Below are positions 33,928 to 44,840 of a DNA stretch of 64,000 nucleotides, piece after piece. The position numbers and the translations under genes were made by a program. The notes under the pieces were generated by a model. The model was not told where the DNA came from and did not search any database. It worked only from the letters and a program-made list of their open reading frames with translations. How positions within the stretch are numbered: position 1 is the stretch's first letter; each line of letters begins with the position of its first letter. Source of the stretch: Agrypnia vestita (lineage: Eukaryota; Arthropoda; Insecta; Trichoptera; Phryganeidae); the NCBI GenBank assembly GCA_016648135.1, contig JADDOH010014749.1, positions 1-64,000 on the forward strand. The letters run 5' to 3'.

Positions 33928-34373
33928 GTTTTTTCATTGATCGTCATGTGGGACATGCGTTCCTGCACTTTGCAATTGATCAACGAATAATAATATTCAC
34001 GTTATAGACGCTGGTCGAGTGAAACCCTCTGATCATATTATTTTGGATATGGTAATTTTCAATAGAACTTGGAGGTGGTTTCAAATATATACATCTATTA
34101 AATACGTTAGGGTCTACATTCTAAGATCTTTGTAGAGGAAATGTCAAACTTATTTTCTTAAATATTTGAAAATATGGTGAACAAATGTAGCTCCCAATCC
34201 CCTAAAACAGATTTTGAATAATTTCAATTAATGCCTTATGCAATACGCAGCTGCATAGATTTTTTGTCAGCTACATGCAGAACACATTGTTTCTTGCAAA
34301 AAATACTTGAATGCATTAATTAACACTGCATGTTAAAAATCAGGGTTTGTTCCAAAACACCGCAAAGAAGCTT
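33928..34373. other. Intergenic AT-rich sequence
   Basis: No coding or structural signal recognised between the SINE-like sequence and the 3' tail of the LINE. Confidence 0.4.
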
Positions 34374-34610
34374 TTTTAATTTTTTTTTATTTATTAGAGA
34401 CACTAACAGGATAATAGATACATGATACTCTGATAATAAACCTTATAGTGAAGACTATGCCCATTATCCCAATTACAAGTGTCTTCGGAATGCTCTAGTA
34501 ACATGTATATTTGCATTTAAGTATATTTTACATGTATATTTATGTGTATTGTATATTTAGTGTTTGGATGTAGTGCGATTAGTATTTAATGAATAATTGA
34601 TTTAATGGAT

Positions 34611-36348
34611 CTATAGGTTCGAGTCATCGTTTAGAAAATGGATGTTGTGTATAAGTGAGTTTTTGAACGAAGATAAGGTATCTGCAAGAATATCAGCATC
34701 AATGTTAGGGTCAGCACAATACAAATTATATGTGCGACACAACCTTGTGATGGGAGAAAAGTAACCGACATTATTAGTGTGTTGGCTTATTCTAAAGAAC
34801 TCCGGGTTTCTTATACGGGGTTTAACATGCAAATTTATATCAGATAGAGAGAGAGAATCAATAGTTCCGCTGAGAATCTTGTGTAGCACAATGAGATCGG
34901 TTATTTTCCGTCGGGACTCAGGTTTGTGCATCTTGAAAAAGGCAAGTCGATCTTCGTAGCTGTGAAGGTTGTTGTGTTGACCAGCTTTGTATGACAAAAT
35001 ATGTAGAAACTTTTTCTGCACTCTCTCAATTCTCGTAACATGTGTTGTGTAATAAGGTGACCAAATAAACTGACGAATATTCCAGTATACTTTGTACTAG
35101 TGATGTTTAGAGAATTTTTAGACTTTGAGGATTTTTAAAGTCGTGAGTAATTCTGGTGATAAATCCCAACTTAGTATATGCCCTGTTTGTGATATTATCA
35201 AAGTGGTTTCTAAAAGTGAGTTTGGAATCTAGCATGACGCCCAGATCCCTTATTGAATCGACTTTAGCGAGTGGAACGTCATCCAGTTTATATACAAATT
35301 CTATTTTTACTCCCTTTATATTAACTCGTGGCGTCTGCTTGCTTGCCGGCTTGCCAGGTGAAAAAATTTTGGATCGATTTTTAACCCTTTTCCCGTGATC
35401 CAATCGAGCTGAAACTTGGCGACGATCAAGAAGATCTATCAAATTTTCATTAAAAAAAATTAATAATTATAGTATAATTTCAGATTTTTAGAAATTTTAT
35501 TGGTTTTTCAAATTGGAATCATTAGAAAAGTTTGCTTACTAGCAACGGCGGCCCGATTAACGTTGCGGAATATTTTCTAAATTTGAATTACTCCGTCGGT
35601 ATACATAATAGGTACTTCACTACGAATGTCGAAAATCTAAATTGACTGACAAATATTTTTAGAATTTAATCTTCAAAGCATGAAGTGTCTTATCAAAGCT
35701 CAAAACATCTGATGTTTTAGAAATATATTAAATTATTCTAAGTTTAGTGTTATGTTATATGTTTTAATTCGTCTTTAATTGTCGTTATATTTTACAAAGA
35801 AAGGGAGTATAATAAAAACTTGGTTTTTATGGGTTAGTTTTTTGAATATTTTTAGTGAAACTAATACATGAACATTTCTTAGCATTAAGTGACATTTTAT
35901 TTACTTTACACCAATTTGATAGTTCGTCCAGATCTCTTTGTAGGAGATGACTATCTTCCAGGCTACGAATGGTGGAATAAATTTTTAAATCATCGGCATA
36001 TAATAGACACTTATTTCTTAATATACTTGGCAAGTCATTTATGAAGATAAGAAAGAACAAGGGACCAAGGTGAGAACCTTGAGGAACTCCCGAGGTGATA
36101 GAAACCGGAGATGAATCATATCCATTTACAGTCACCACTTCAGTTCGATGAGAAATGTAAGATTCTATCCATTTTGGTATGATGCGAGTTACCTTCCATA
36201 AGTTGGGGAACTTTCCTTCTTTTAAAGATTTGCTAAAAATGATATAGATAGGATCTAGAAGGTGAGCACAATTTTTTATAAGCAGTGGAGGAATACCGTC
36301 AGGTCCTGCGCCCTTGGCGGGATCCAATTCTTTCATAATTTTTAATAT
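34611..36348 (-). pseudogene. Reverse transcriptase ORF2 fragment, deleted and interrupted
   Basis: The first piece (36336-35827) reads GAGPDGIPPLLIKNCA, then VTRIIPK joined directly to WIESYISHRTEVVTVNG, SGVPQGSHLGPLFFLIFIND and the catalytic box LLYADDLKIYS. The join removes roughly 100 residues of the fingers/palm, including the first catalytic aspartate. After the 35309-35838 insertion the frame resumes (35442-35107) with DDVPLAKVDSIRDLGVMLDS. The terminal part (35021-34611) has QKKFLHILSYKAGQHN and SPITRLCRTYN. A frameshift near 36345 separates the upstream segment. It cannot make active enzyme. Confidence 0.9.
35309..35838. repeat. Inserted repeat, copy A of a family also at 45996-46730
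   Basis: About 530 bp starting ACTCCCTTTATATTAACTCG and ending near GGTTTTTATGGGTTAG interrupts the LINE frame. It shares AATTTTGGATCGATTTTTAA, CGACGATCAAGAAGATCTAT and AATAATTATAGTATAATTT with copies B and C. The start ACTCCCTTT and the near-end AAAGGGAGTA are inverted, so this may be a non-autonomous DNA transposon. It must be younger than the LINE copy it splits. Confidence 0.8.
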
Positions 36349-36475
36349 TTCATTTTAAGCAGTGGTATAGAGGAAAGTGAATCGAGAGAGTCATTAGTGA
36401 GAGCAAATGAGTGATGTTGAGAAGAATTATCAAAAACTGAAGCGAAAAATTCTGAAAAGATATCAGCTTTCCAAA

Positions 36476-36969
36476 TATACGTTTTTCATCCATAAACAAA
36501 ACATAAAATCCAAAAACAGAATTGGTTTAGGGGGTTTTGGAATTAGGCGCTACAAATAGTCTACCTTTAAAAAATAACAAGAATAAAATTAAAATACCAA
36601 TAGAAAGTTAATAAAATAAAACTAAGATATTTTCTTTTTATCCTCAACTAGCTTAATTGATTATGGTGGTCAATGGAGTTCAGAATAATGTTATCAATAA
36701 TAGCACGATTAATTTATTATTAGCGTCGGTACTGAGTCAATATCAAAAGTGGATTGTACTACATATGTGGCATATAGATACAAAACTGCCACTATCCATA
36801 TGGGTTCCACATGGAGAGTTGGAGGATTATATACTAAGCACATAAGCTAAATTCCTGCAATGGTATTTTTATAAAACTTCATATCACAAATATAAACTTA
36901 TTGAAAAATGTTATGGCGATAGAATTACAGTGAAAAAAGGTTTGTTCATTTCAGTTCAGTTGAGAATCC
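36476..36969. other. Short intergenic stretch between the LINE and INO80B
   Basis: The plus-strand frame 36657-36845 has no recognisable domain. Nothing else was recognised. Confidence 0.4.
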
Positions 36970-36975
36970 TTTATT
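36970..36975 (-). terminator. Polyadenylation signal of INO80B
   Basis: AATAAA on the minus strand, only 12 bases past the stop codon at 36988-36990. If used, the 3' UTR is very short. Confidence 0.55.
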
Positions 36976-36987
36976 CAATTAATCACG

Positions 36988-38485
36988 TTAAACTACGACT
37001 CTTAATAGATTTGCCTTATAACATTGTAAACTACACAATGGTATTCCGGTCCTTGAGCATGAATATTTCTTTAAATTAGTGCAATCAGTCAATCCACATA
37101 TCTTTGGCTTGGGTGGTTCAATGGCTTCTTTTGCTTGGAGCGGGAAATCTACATCCGGAGGCATTAAGACTATGATTCCATCTTTAGTATTTCTGTAGGT
37201 GATAAGGGGTACAGTTTTTTTGAAAGATTTGCATTTTGGAATGCCTTTTAATATTTTGGATTCTTGTTTCTTCAGCAATCTTTCCATTGTTTTCTTTTTA
37301 TCCTTTTCTCTCTTTTCGTCAGCAAGCTGTTTTCGTTTTTGAGATTTTAAAGCGGCTTTCTGTATGGCTTCAGCAGTCATAACTTTTTCTTTATAGCCAG
37401 ATGGAAGAGCGAGTAACACTTCACCTCCGGGGCTCGGTTCTTTATCATTCCCTCTTTCGTACATCGCCCTCTGTCTGGCTGTCATCATTTTAGGATCTTT
37501 CGGTTTAATTTTTTTCAACTCATCATCGACCTGAAAATATACATATTTTGAATAGGTCATGTTATATGGATATTACAGATATAAATCCAATAAAATAAAT
37601 TACGAAGATATACTATCTTATTTATATTTTAGAAAATGACCTTTCACAAGAATGTAGTGTAATGTTTCTTTTAAATTTTGTGTATAAATAAAGATTTTAG
37701 ATCACACACATAGATTTGTTATATTATTAATAAGTATTATTATTACCTCCTCGAGCTTTCCTGATTCTATTGCATCTAGCCATCTCTCTTCTTCACTTGA
37801 AGTTCCACTATCTTTTCCTTTGCCCTTTTTCTTTTTTGGAGCGACTTTAGGTGACATGTTGGACATTGGAGGTAACAGTAATTTCTTTTCGGGAAATTTG
37901 CTACTTTGGGCTTTGAGTAAATCAGCTGCGGATGTTGTGGGAGAATCTTTGCTCATTTTTATTTTGACCTTAAATGCTGGTTTGGCATCGATGCCATCTT
38001 CGAAAGAAACGTCTATGGAGGCATCACTATCAAAGTCATCAATTTGGTCTTTCTTTTTCTTATGTTTTTTATGCTTGTGTCGTTTATGTCTTTTTTGTGG
38101 AACGTCGGCGATATCTGTAAAATGTTAATACATATATTCAGCCAAAAGAAAGTATAGTATACTATGAATGTCATAAATAATATTTTTGCAATATTAGTAA
38201 GGATAGTTGCCAATATTTAAGTTATATCTTGGTAAAAATAGTGATGATTGTTTACTTGAGATGAAAGGCTGGTAATCAACTGAAAAGTTATCGTAATCAA
38301 CTGTAAACCCAGTAAGTGAAAGTATTTCAAAACTGAGATTATCGATATTCAGCGGTTTGAAAACAATTCTAAGAGTCTGGCATTTCGACAAATGATAACA
38401 TTGCATTGAAACCAATTTATGCAGGAGAATACTAACCATCTTTGAGGCTTTCTTCAGCCAAGAAAAAATCCTTTCGTTTGCCCAT
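36988..38485 (-). CDS. INO80B: INO80 complex subunit B (Ies2/PAPA-1 family), three coding exons, 319 aa
   Basis: INO80B/Ies2 is a core subunit of the nuclear INO80 chromatin-remodelling ATPase, where it stimulates nucleosome sliding. Coding exons on the minus strand are 38485-38437, 38114-37747 and 37530-36988. The introns are 322 and 216 bp, GT-AG, in phases 1 and 0. The N-terminus is MGKRKDFFLAEESLKDD, followed by a basic tract (KRHKRHKHKKHKKKK) that could be a nuclear signal. An acidic stretch follows, then SSEEERWLDAIESGKLEE. The PAPA-1 domain covers about residues 150-235 (DPKMMTARQRAMYER, KRKQLADEKREKDKKK). The protein ends with a HIT-type zinc finger (CGLTDCTNLKKYSC, then CSLQCYKANL). 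Start chosen because the short first exon gives the expected MGKRK opening and joins in phase. No defects seen. Confidence 0.92.
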
Positions 38486-38860
38486 TCTATTACTAATTAG
38501 TAATACTTAAGCGATAACGCTTTAAAGTGTACGAATGGAAAAGAACTCCATAAATGACAGATGTCAAACAATTCCATAGATAAACGTATGTAAAAAAAAA
38601 ACTTCGATTCACAGAATGGATAAGAAATTTTATGACTTTAAAGTTTTTTTTTGTGGTTTTCTATTAAATTTGTAGTAGTTACCTACATATAACATGAAAT
38701 ATTTTTTTGAGATTTTTTGGAGCAGCAATAAACATGTACTGGGGAATGCTGCATCTCAGTTACGGTGGAATACCTCAACGGGAATGGAAATAACGCAGCC
38801 AAACGTTTTTTTTTAATTTCCAATAAAATAATAGTTTAATATGTGACATATTTTTTTACT
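38486..38860. other. INO80B upstream region
   Basis: AT-rich. The promoter presumably lies within the first few hundred bases, but no core element stands out. Confidence 0.35.
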
Positions 38861-38990
38861 GAGTATAAACACCATTTATTAAGTGACAATAATTTTTTTA
38901 AATAATTAATCACCACTTTGCAAAAACTCACCAAATTTCCACCTAAATTTCAGGTTCCCAGGAAGGTGTGATCTCTTAATAAAGCTTTTA
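38861..38990 (-). repeat. Related fragment of the 1176-1562 repeat
   Basis: Reverse complement similarity to 1176-1250: TTTAGGTGGAAATTTGGTGA, GCAAAGTGGTGATTAAT and TTGTCACTTA appear in the same order and spacing. Only one arm is present. Confidence 0.6.
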
Positions 38991-40388
38991 TAATTTGGTT
39001 ACAATTAATAGTTTTATTTTATTAACTAAGTGCATTTTATGTGTTTTTAGTCACTTTTTTTCTAAATATATTAAACACTCTGAAAAAATCCTATTAGTCG
39101 TCCGAAGGATTCAAAATTATGAATTTAGTTGTCTATGAGGTCTTAAAACTTGGTGACCGCTGTTTTGGAGCGTATTTATTTCTTCAATTGTCCCTGCTGT
39201 CCGCTTCCCATTATTAAATTCTAAATCCTTCTTCTCCATTCTTGTCGTTCTTCTGCTGCAAAGTTAAGTTGCATACAGTGAGGTTACTGTCAATTATTTT
39301 ATTCTGTCCTCAACCATTTGAGAACCACTTTGTCACCTGCGACAATTCCATTACACCTAGCTGTTGGTTAGGTGTTATGAGATTGTTAAATAACAATCCT
39401 ATTACACCTATATAATTTTAAATATATAAAATAATAATATCCATAATAAGTATAACCCCCCCTAACCCCCTTTATAACTTTAAATGTATGCATATAATAT
39501 CTATAATATGTGAGCGTATTGCGAAAAGGGACCATGCGTATAGTCGCGTTTGTTAGCAAATTGAAGTTTTTGGATACAGACTTATTGTTTGCATGTTTCA
39601 TAAATACGCCTAGGTATACATTTTTCTTTGCATACTTCGAAGTATGCAAGGTAAGTGATCGTATAATGAATGTTGCCAAACAGAAAATGATAAGTAATAA
39701 TATTCGAGAAGGAGGAATGTTAGATAACGTGCAAAATAATGATTGTTAATGAAAGTTTGGAAGCAGATGAGCTGATATTGTAGTGTAGGTAATAGTAAAC
39801 CAGAAATTGCGTTCACTGCGTTCCAGTCTCGGAATATTTTTTTCAATAAAACAATTAGCCTACCTCCGAATCAAATAATATAACACTACCACAGTATCTA
39901 CGTGAATTGTTATAGATATTATTATATCGCCAGTTGTTATTGGCTGTGCCAATTATGTCGTAAGTTAGCGCATTTACAGGCGAAACGGTCGTGTTGCTAG
40001 CGGTGCCAAATACTGTCGACTACGTAATAGTCGATCCTGACCGGACTAGTAACTGAATCTTATCTCCTGATGAGAGGCGATGGATTCCTTTGGTTAGATG
40101 ATTGATTGAGGTCCCGTAACAATAATAAGATGGAGGTAGAATACAAAGACGATATTTATTGTACATAAGAATCATAGTAAGTATTGAGTTTTACCCTGGC
40201 AGTGGCACGAGAGGATTATTCTGGATGGGTGGGAATACTTTCCAAATACCACACATAACCCGCCAAAACTCTTAGACAATGGTCAGAAAAAAGGCCCGCT
40301 TGAGCCACGGATACTTAAGTATTCTCTCCAGACAGACGTCACCACACGCTTGCACACTCACCCATGTGGCCGTTTGCATGTGCGCCTG
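38991..40388. other. Intergenic sequence, mixed composition
   Basis: Frames at 39386-39679 (-) and 39510-39749 (+) overlap on opposite strands and lack domains. From about 40180 the sequence is less AT-rich (CCTGGCAGTGGCACGAGAGG), possibly an old repeat, but no boundary was found. Confidence 0.35.
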
Positions 40389-40391
40389 TTA

Positions 40392-40536
40392 GGGCCGGTT
40401 GTTTCAAGTTCGATCAAAGTAAGCGGTCGATAAAAGCATAGATTTTTACGAAAACGGATCGTCTGATTGGCGGAGAACGTAAAAATCTATGCTTTAAAAG
40501 AACGCTTACTTTAATCCAACTTGAAACAACCGGCCC
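40392..40536. mobile_element. 145-bp PIF/Harbinger MITE with TTA target duplication
   Basis: TTA at 40389-40391 and 40537-40539 flanks ends GGGCCGGTTGTTTCAAGTT and its exact inverted counterpart. The arms continue through AGCATAGATTTTTACG to the centre. A partial copy of one end occurs at about 13568-13586 inside another transposon. The 3-bp TWA target and GGGCC start fit Harbinger. Confidence 0.93.
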
Positions 40537-40887
40537 TTACTCGTGCTCTTACGTGTACTTACAGATATCACACCCCTTCCCACTTAATTGCGCTCTTCTC
40601 TCACGCATCCCACACAGTTCTCAGTAATCACAGACATCACAGATGATGTATGGATGATCATACAGTGGTGAATCTACAGAGTCGTACCTACATTAATCGC
40701 GAAAAGCAAAATGGAAATAATTAAGAAAACAAGGCTTAGTATCACTGTATTACCCTTAATTAAATCCTCGTAGATCTGATTAGGTAGGTATGCTCTGCTG
40801 CGGTCTAATGTTCATGGCTTTAGGCTACAGGTTTGCTTTTATGATGTCCAGTGAGACAGGTCACTGCACCATAAATCTATCACTGTA

Positions 40888-41860
40888 GGGGAACCCGGGG
40901 CGGAATGGGGTAGCGGGGCGGGATGGAAAAGGGGCGTGGGGCTCGCTACCCTCGGCAGAGACGTATGACCTTCACACAAAACGTTCAGTTCACTGTGCCG
41001 TACCTTACGGATTGGTCGCTGTCATTGTGGGAGAGCGCTTAGTTTGGATTTTACCGAAGGTAGGAGAACAAGCTTGTAAATTCTAATATTTGCTCTGCGA
41101 CATCAACATTATACACCATTCTTTTTTCGGAAATTAACATTACACATTTCTTTCGATATACTTTTAACGAACTAAAAGTCTAGTGATTACTCAAGGTCAA
41201 CAAATATAACGGCCATAATACTTGTGTTTTTAATAACGTTACGTTGGGGCACAATGAGTGGGGCGCAATGGGGTACACCCCGTTCCGCCCCTGATAATAT
41301 TTGTACTTCTCATATTAATATGCAAGTTTATTTGATCTGCACATAAAATATCAAGGAAGGAAAAAATAAAAAATGAAACAAATACTGATGTTTAAAAGAA
41401 AAGAAAACAAACCCAAAGGAATGAAAACAAAGCCAAAGAAACAAAAATAATCGTAACTGAATCTGAATAAAGCTTGGAAGAAGAAGACGCGGCCCGCTTG
41501 TATTGCCATGATTTGTGTTAGAAGTCTAATGAAGGCTGGTGTTCTTGGGGCGTTAGTAAAAAAACCCATGGCGTGTGCTGGTCTACAGTGATGATGATGA
41601 CAGTATTCTCATCTGCAAACTTTGTCAACCCCATTGTGCCCCTAGTTCATTTCCGATTCTGCTCCGGGTGGTGGGGCAGAATGGGAAATTTCTCTTTTTT
41701 TCCAAACACATATTTTTGATAGTAATTATTAATTTAGAAAAGTTTAGCTTTAGTTTCTTTGAGAAGAAATAAGTAAATAAAAATATAAATTAACAAATAC
41801 AGGTGTTATTACTTTCAAACTCTCACAAATTGTAATCAAAGCTTAGCTACCCCGTTCCCC
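40888..41860 (+). mobile_element. pogo-like transposon relic with TA target
   Basis: Inverted ends GGGGAAC (40888) and GTTCCCC (ending 41860) are flanked by TA. Sub-terminal sequence is rich in GGGGCGGAATGGGG-like motifs (about 40898, 41261, 41630 inverted), a style common in insect DNA transposons. The interior holds the end of a transposase frame. Confidence 0.6.
41465..41645 (+). pseudogene. C-terminal relic of a pogo/Tigger-type transposase
   Basis: Plus-strand frames give EEEDAARLYCHDLC and, after a stop and frameshift, SDDDDSILICKLCQP. Acidic residues followed by paired cysteines are the usual tail of insect pogo-type transposases. The catalytic domain is gone. The longer minus-strand frame over 41351-41569 is a shadow. 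Confidence 0.45.
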
Positions 41861-41862
41861 TA

Positions 41863-42330
41863 CTCATATTCCACATTTTCTACTTCAAGGGTTTCATTGT
41901 CAAAATAACGCGTTTTTGTACAAAATGATATCTATTAACTTTTTATATCATTGTATTTATCTCGCGTTGCTCTATTTCTTTTTGAACACACAAAAAGATT
42001 CAACGAAATAACGTTTATAGATAAACATGAAGCGCTAACAATGACACTATTAACATTCGAGTAAGAGATATAAGTTCGCTGTTTTGTAATTGGTAGAGCA
42101 ATCAAATCGTCTATGTGCATCCATCCGCTATTCACATGTTGCAGATTAATTGATAAATTATGTCAATATATCATGGACAGAAAGTGTATTGCTGTCATTT
42201 AAACGTGCAATATTAGCTATAATTATTTATTAAACAATTTTGTCAGGTTATGTAAATAAATAATGATACGAGCATCTAACGGTGAATAAAAATCCCGTAC
42301 CTCTGTCCATTTCCTGAAGTACCTACTTAA
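41863..42330. other. AT-rich intergenic sequence
   Basis: Nothing recognised. The frame at 41935-42135 (-) has no domain. Confidence 0.4.
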
Positions 42331-42920
42331 ACGCGGCCGAGTGGCTGCGAAATTGCCGTTCTTTCCAAAGGGGTACATATTCGGCGAATTTCACAGTTGG
42401 GGACCTCGTCCGGCAACAGCGACCACCTGCAATTCGAATGCATTCTGCGCTGGACTACCAGGCAGATTAATCTGTTCGAAAGTCTCCAACAGCCCTCGCC
42501 TTCCTAGGAGGTGTCCGGGGGGTATTCCTGGCCAACCTAAAGAACTATATCACCGCCGCAGTCGAGTGTTTTCCGCTGGACCGAGTCATTACCAAGCCGA
42601 GCTTGCGTGAATCTCGAGTCTTATCGTGCGCTCATCTCCGAAATGTCTCTCTGCCTAACTTTTCATCGTTCTTGCCGTCGAGTTTTTTCGGCGCCATTCT
42701 CGACCCTGCCTTGTATCAGTAAACTCATCTTGGCATCCATGTGTCGATCGTAGATTTGTATTGTAGAAGGTGAACGTCGATCGGCAATTATTTTTAGTAA
42801 AACGTAGCTCGTTGTTATGCGAGCTGTCAACGGGATTCGCAGCAAACGCCAGCACCACATCTCTAATTGCGTCTATCTTCCTGTGCCCTGTGTCGCAGTG
42901 TTCATATCCCAGACCCATAC
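42331..42920. other. GC-richer block of unknown nature
   Basis: About 0.6 kb of balanced composition with CpG dinucleotides stands out from AT-rich surroundings. It has open frames on both strands (42341-42610 plus, 42655-42918 minus) but no recognisable domain, and no pair of splice sites that would make a convincing exon. It may be a promoter/first exon or a decayed retroelement. Confidence 0.35.
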
Positions 42921-43999
42921 AAATATTGGGAATACTAGTTTTCTGACAATCTTTTTTAGTAGTGGAACTGTTTAAATAATTTTAATTTATAGAATTAAGC
43001 AGTGCTCGCTAGGGAGCGTTTCAAAATATAATCATTAATAAATTCTTCTTTTTGTTTTGACTTACGAAAATCACATTATTATAATGACGAGCATTAAATT
43101 TCGCATCTGAAAGTCCTTGGGAAGATAAAACGGGAAATAAAAACATAATGGTAATTTACGTTTTTTTTAAATACAAATAATTATCCGTAGGTACCTTTAA
43201 ATTTAAAAAAGGTTGCAAATCCCACGTAAAAAATCCGATAAAGTCTCAACGTAATCACAACAAATCTTAGGATTGTTATTTAATTATCTCATTAATCACT
43301 GTTTTTTGTTCAAAACTCTAAAATCAGCGTGTTTTTTATCTTTTGTGATATTTTATTTTCTCACATTACCATGAAGCCATAAAGATATTCATCAATGTTG
43401 AAACCATCTTTTTTTCCAATCTCCTGCTTGCCTAATAGCTTTGACACACGCTCTTTGAATTTATGCTTAGGCGAGCATCAATAGGTACGATCCAATTCGA
43501 AATAAGGTCGGACATCAGAAGATCGAACGATGGAAGACCGCGACCACGAACTAATCCATTCAATCCGAATGTATTTCACTGTCATCTGTTCTGTTTACTT
43601 GGCCGACTGAAAGACCTCGGACGTCCCGGGTAAAATGAAAATTGGGCCATTCGTCTAAATTAATTATGGTATTTTTCTTAACTAAATAGCTACTACAGCT
43701 AGACCGCATTCAAAAGAATGTGCGCAAAAAAATATTTGTGTTACGATGCACAAATTGCTGACGCGCGTTCGCTCACTCGTGCGTAAAACCTAGGCGCGCT
43801 TGTTGAGATACTCGAGCCTCATTGTTGCGTCCAGAACTACGCGTGAGTCCGTGGTAGAGATGCGCAATATTGGCTTTGGGTCTGGAATATCTAAAGTTTT
43901 TTCCACAAGTTTTTACATAAAACAGAGTTTTTAAAAATTGTAGAGTTATTACTTTTACCGTATGCCCTAACATCTACTGAAATAAAACATATCATATAA
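42921..43999. other. AT-rich sequence, then a GC-richer approach to the Harbinger derivative
   Basis: No supported gene. The short minus frame 43773-43973 lies over CpG-containing repeat-like DNA. Confidence 0.35.
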
Positions 44000-44001
44000 A
44001 G

Positions 44002-44120
44002 CATATCTGGATGCAATTTAAATTGAAACGCGGGAGTGATCTCGCGCGTAAGGCGCGACATCTGGACGTAATATAAATTGGAACGCGCGAGTCCACTCGC
44101 GCGTATAACGCTTCATCTGG
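44002..44120 (+). repeat. 55-bp tandem repeat, two units and a partial third
   Basis: The TCTGG anchor recurs at 44006, 44061 and 44116. Units share TAAATTG(A/G)AACGCG(C/G)GAG and CTCGCGCGTA. The array abuts the Harbinger derivative at 44132. Confidence 0.75.
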
Positions 44121-44131
44121 ACAGGCTCTAA

Positions 44132-44837
44132 GCGCTTGTTCAGACACAGCGGGAACCGTTCAGTTTCAGAATCGCGTTTCAAAACACGCGATTTGTGTCA
44201 TCTGTTCACACAGCCGCGGTTAATAAGCGATTTGTGCGCGCGAAAATAAACGTCAGTTTGACAGTTCTGGTGCCGTTCTCCATCTTTGAATATCAGAGAT
44301 ATATTCGCTCATTACTTTGTTAACGACGGCCGTGTTCCATGGCAAGACACATAAATATCATTCTGTCAGTTCATTTTTGGTGAATAAATACCTACTTCTC
44401 TAAAATACTCTTTATTTCCACCATTTCCAAATATCTCCACCGACTCCTGCCAAGCTTGGTTCTTGGCATATTTGAGTAATCCTCACACTGAAGATCCAAT
44501 ATTACAGGTCTTTTCTCCACTTCATCAATAAAAATTTCAGTGTCAAAGCGATCCACAACCATAAAAAAGATAATACAATCCACGCGTGCTCCTGTTGTGA
44601 CATGGAACCGTGCGGTGCCCGCAATGCGACTGAACGCTCTCGTAAGGCTCCATAGTAATAGGATCGTGCGGGCGCCGTGCGGGTCTATTTTCTAGCGGTT
44701 GGGTTGCGGGCACCGCAGCGGTTGACTAACCGCACGGTTGTGTCTGAACGATCACATACAAAACTAGGTAAATGAGACCCGCACGGATCTCATGCGATTC
44801 TGAAACGGCACGGTTCCCGCTGTGTCTGAACAAGCGC
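44132..44837. mobile_element. 706-bp Harbinger derivative with TAA target duplication
   Basis: TAA at 44129-44131 and 44838-44840 flanks a 28-bp perfect inverted repeat that begins GCGCTTGTTCAGACACAGCG. Similarity between the ends resumes after four mismatches with GTTTCAGAATCGC. It encodes a MADF-like fragment, the type of protein carried as the second gene of many Harbinger elements. No transposase remains. Confidence 0.9.
44392..44583 (-). pseudogene. MADF-domain fragment (Harbinger accessory protein)
   Basis: The 63-codon minus frame contains FDTEIFIDEVEKRPVILDLQ and CEDYSNMPRTKLGRSRWRYL, the first helix and following loop of a MADF (Myb/SANT-like) DNA-binding domain. The rest of the domain is missing. 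Its place inside a TAA-flanked element supports descent from the Myb/MADF gene of an autonomous Harbinger. Confidence 0.7.
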
Positions 44838-44840
44838 TAA

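Larger units (their letters stand above)
34374..36475 (-). mobile_element. 5'-truncated Jockey/CR1-type LINE, interrupted by a repeat insertion
   Basis: Minus-strand remnant of a non-LTR retrotransposon. It starts abruptly near 36475 in sequence encoding KADIFSEFFASVFDN, typical of the segment just before the reverse-transcriptase fingers. It ends near 34374 with an ATAAATAAAAAAAAATTAAA-like tail. The repeat at 35309-35838 has been inserted into the reading frame. Confidence 0.88.

Noticed and set aside
40073..40110. CTGATGAG as the core of a hammerhead ribozyme
   Set aside because: No GAAA core half and no pairing stems at the required distances were found.
41351..41569. Minus-strand hydrophobic 72-aa frame resembling a membrane protein
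   Set aside because: It is the antisense of a lysine-rich transposase tail; poly-lysine codons read as F/L/S on the other strand.
42338..42420. GCGGCCGAGTGGCTGCGAAA looks like the 5' half of a tRNA-Leu/Ser gene
   Set aside because: No B box (GGTTCGANTCC) follows at tRNA spacing and no acceptor stem closes.
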